Source of the DNA: Canna indica
Taxonomy: Eukaryota; Streptophyta; Magnoliopsida; Zingiberales; Cannaceae
Direction: 5' to 3'
Assembly: GCA_034359265.1 (NCBI GenBank)
Contig: CP136890.1
Location: forward strand, 46,784,501-46,848,500
Length of the DNA stretch: 64,000 nucleotides
The notes below the pieces were generated by a model. The model was given only the letters and a program-made list of their open reading frames with translations, searched no databases and was not told where the DNA came from. Of this stretch, positions 62,691-64,000 are shown piece by piece (the first letter of the stretch is position 1; every line of letters starts with the position of its first letter). The translations under genes were made by a program, and so were the position numbers.

Positions 62691-64000
62691 TTTTGACCGA
62701 CTAATGCAAAGAATTACACGCTTTTCGAACAGAATGCTGAACGAAGCCTACTGATTGAACTTTCGGGTATCGACTCGAAACGACCAGAAATCTGAGTCCC
62801 GGGCGACTCCAGAACATTCACTGTGATGGGAGAAGTTGTTAATCGAGTTATTTTTGACCGACTAATGCAAAGAATTACACGCTTTTCGAACAGAATGCTG
62901 AACGAAGCCTACTGATTGAATTTTCGGGTATCGACACAAAAAGACCAGAAATCTGAGTCCCGGGCGACTCCAGATCATTCACTGTGATGGGAGAAGTTGT
63001 TAATCGAGATATTTTTGACCGACTAATGCAAAGAATTACACGCTTTTTCGAACAGAATGCTGAACGAAGCCTAGTGATTGAACTTTCGGGTATCGACTCG
63101 AAACGACGAGAAATCTTAGTCCCGGGCGACTCCAGATCATTCACTGTGATGGGAGAAGTTGTTAATCGAGTTATTTTTGACCGACTAATGCAAAGAATTA
63201 CACGCTTTTTCGAACAGAATGCTGAAAGAAGCCTACTGATTGAATTTTCGGGTATCGACTCGATAAGACCAGAAATCTGAGTCCCGGGCGACACCAGATC
63301 ATTCACTGTGATGGGAGATGTTGTTAATCGAGTTATTTTTGACCGACTAATGCAAAGAATTACACGCTTTTCGAACAGAATGCTGAACGAAGCCTACTGA
63401 TTGAACTTTCGGGTATCGACTCGAAACGACCAGAAATCTGAGTCCCGGGCGACTCTAGATCATTCACTGTGATGGGAGAAGTTGTTAATCGAGTTATTTT
63501 TGACCGACTAATGCAAAGAATTACACGTTTTTTCGAACAGAATGCTGAAAGTAGCCTACTGATTGAATTTTCGGGTATCGACTCGAAAAGACCAGAAATC
63601 TGAGTCCCGGGCGACTCCAGATCATTCACTGTGATGGGAGAAGTTGTTAATCGAGTTATTTTTGACAGACTAATGCAAAGAATTGCAAGATTTTTCGAAT
63701 AGAATATTGAACGAAGCCGACTGATTGAACTTTGGGGTATTGGCTCGAATCACCCAGCAATTTGAGTCCCGAGCGACTCCAGAACATTCACTGTGATGGG
63801 AGAAGTTGTTAATCGAGTTATTTTTGACAGACTAATGCAAAGAATTGCACGATTTTTCGAACAGAATGCTGAACGAAGCCTACTGGTTGAACTTTCGGGT
63901 ATCTTCTCGAAACGACCAGAAATCTGAGTCCCGGGCGACTCCAGATCATTCACTGTGATGGGAGAAGTTGTTAATCGAGTTATTTTTGACCGACTAATGC
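62690..64000 (+). repeat. Right-edge satellite segment, truncated by the window
   Basis: Monomers here match the 44-49 kb domain in order: a TCGATAAGACC monomer, a CGCTTTTCG 161 bp monomer, ACACGTTTTTTCG at about 63525, a GGTATTGGCTCGAA monomer and GGTATCTTCTCG at about 63899. Private changes include ATCTTAGTCCC at about 63113, ACACAAAAAGACC and TCGAATCACCCAG. The array continues unbroken to the last base. Confidence 0.85.

Larger units (their letters stand above)
1..64000 (+). repeat. Satellite DNA array, ~162 bp monomer, ~395 copies
   Basis: Every part of the window is a head-to-tail copy of one monomer, recognisable by GAGTCCCG, TTCACTGTGATGGGAGA, TTAATCGAGTTATTTTTGAC and CTAATGCAAAGAATT. 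Spacing between successive GAGTCCCG motifs is normally 162 bp, with 161, 144 and one 170 bp exceptions. All copies share one orientation and no unique DNA interrupts them. A hand count in one B-type consensus monomer gave 71 G+C in 162 and 11 CpG, about 1.4 times the expected number. This organisation is typical of eukaryotic centromeric or pericentromeric satellites. I do not recognise the family and cannot name the species. Both window ends lie inside the array, so its true length is unknown. Confidence 0.98.

Noticed and set aside
1..64000. CRISPR array
   Set aside because: Repeats are about 162 bp and contiguous. There are no unique spacers, no short palindromic repeat unit and no cas genes.
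1..64000. CENP-B box
   Set aside because: I looked for NTTCGNNNNANNCGGGN on both strands of the A and B monomers. TTCG and CGGG motifs occur but not with the required spacing and central A.
1..64000. Transposon or retroelement insertions in the array
   Set aside because: Monomer spacing is 162, 161, 144 or 170 bp wherever I checked it, so there is no room for an inserted element and no target-site duplication was seen.
1..64000. Telomeric or subtelomeric repeats
   Set aside because: No short telomere-type motif runs such as TTAGGG, TTAGG, TTTAGGG or TTGGGG in tandem were found at either end or inside.
1..64000. Bacterial or phage origin of the window
   Set aside because: A 64 kb uniform non-coding tandem array with nested HORs and no gene is not expected in bacteria or phages.

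Overview
The whole 64 kb window is one uninterrupted tandem satellite DNA array. It has about 395 head-to-tail copies of a roughly 162 bp monomer, all in the same orientation, with no unique flanking sequence at either end. I see no conventional gene, RNA gene, transposon, CRISPR array or replication origin. The many long open frames on the minus strand arise because 162 is divisible by three. They are cut wherever a 161 bp monomer shifts the frame.

The array points to a eukaryotic heterochromatic block, probably centromeric or pericentromeric. The grounds are the monomer length (close to one nucleosome), the array size, and layered higher-order repeats (HORs) that homogenise locally. The species cannot be named from the sequence. 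A hand count in one B-type consensus monomer gives about 44% GC and 11 CpG against about 7.8 expected, so there is no CpG depletion. This argues against a genome where the array is heavily CpG-methylated.

Two main monomer families interleave. Family A has GCAAGA, the TAG-containing CGAATAGAAT, GCTCGAAACGCCCAGCAAT and CCGAGCG. Family B has ACACGC, the CAG-containing CGAACAGAAT, ACTCGAAACGACCAGAAAT and CCGGGCG. Length variants are 144 bp (exact 18 bp deletion between two TTGAAC repeats), 161 bp (loss of one base, usually from a T run) and a single 170 bp monomer with a templated 8 bp insertion.

Layout: 1-3300, two copies of a 1582 bp 10-monomer HOR. 3301-7440, heterogeneous monomers with one 953 bp duplication. 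7441-20780, alternating 3218 and 2409 bp units that form a 5627 bp super-period. 20781-22600, a divergent transition with the 170 bp monomer. 22600-29640, a 1134 bp 7-mer HOR overlain by a 3236 bp duplication. 29460-34720, two 2586 bp copies. 34860-37740, a 1458 bp period containing 324 bp dimers. 38100-43890, almost five copies of a 1133 bp 7-mer HOR. 43890-52465, 2427 bp units with a 646 bp module (5500 bp super-period). 52465-58916, two 3236 bp copies. 58917-62690, 648/647/971 bp modules with a 1295 bp period. 62690-64000, the array continues past the window edge.

Two signals deserve a second look. First, each monomer carries three dyad symmetries that could fold into hairpins. Second, one plus-strand frame looks protein-like: four variable Arg codons change mostly among Arg codons, and the A/B difference TAG versus CAG would be silent in a code where TAG means Gln. 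This could be the relic of a coding repeat, but the A-versus-B totals are close to what neutral change would give, so it needs a proper test.
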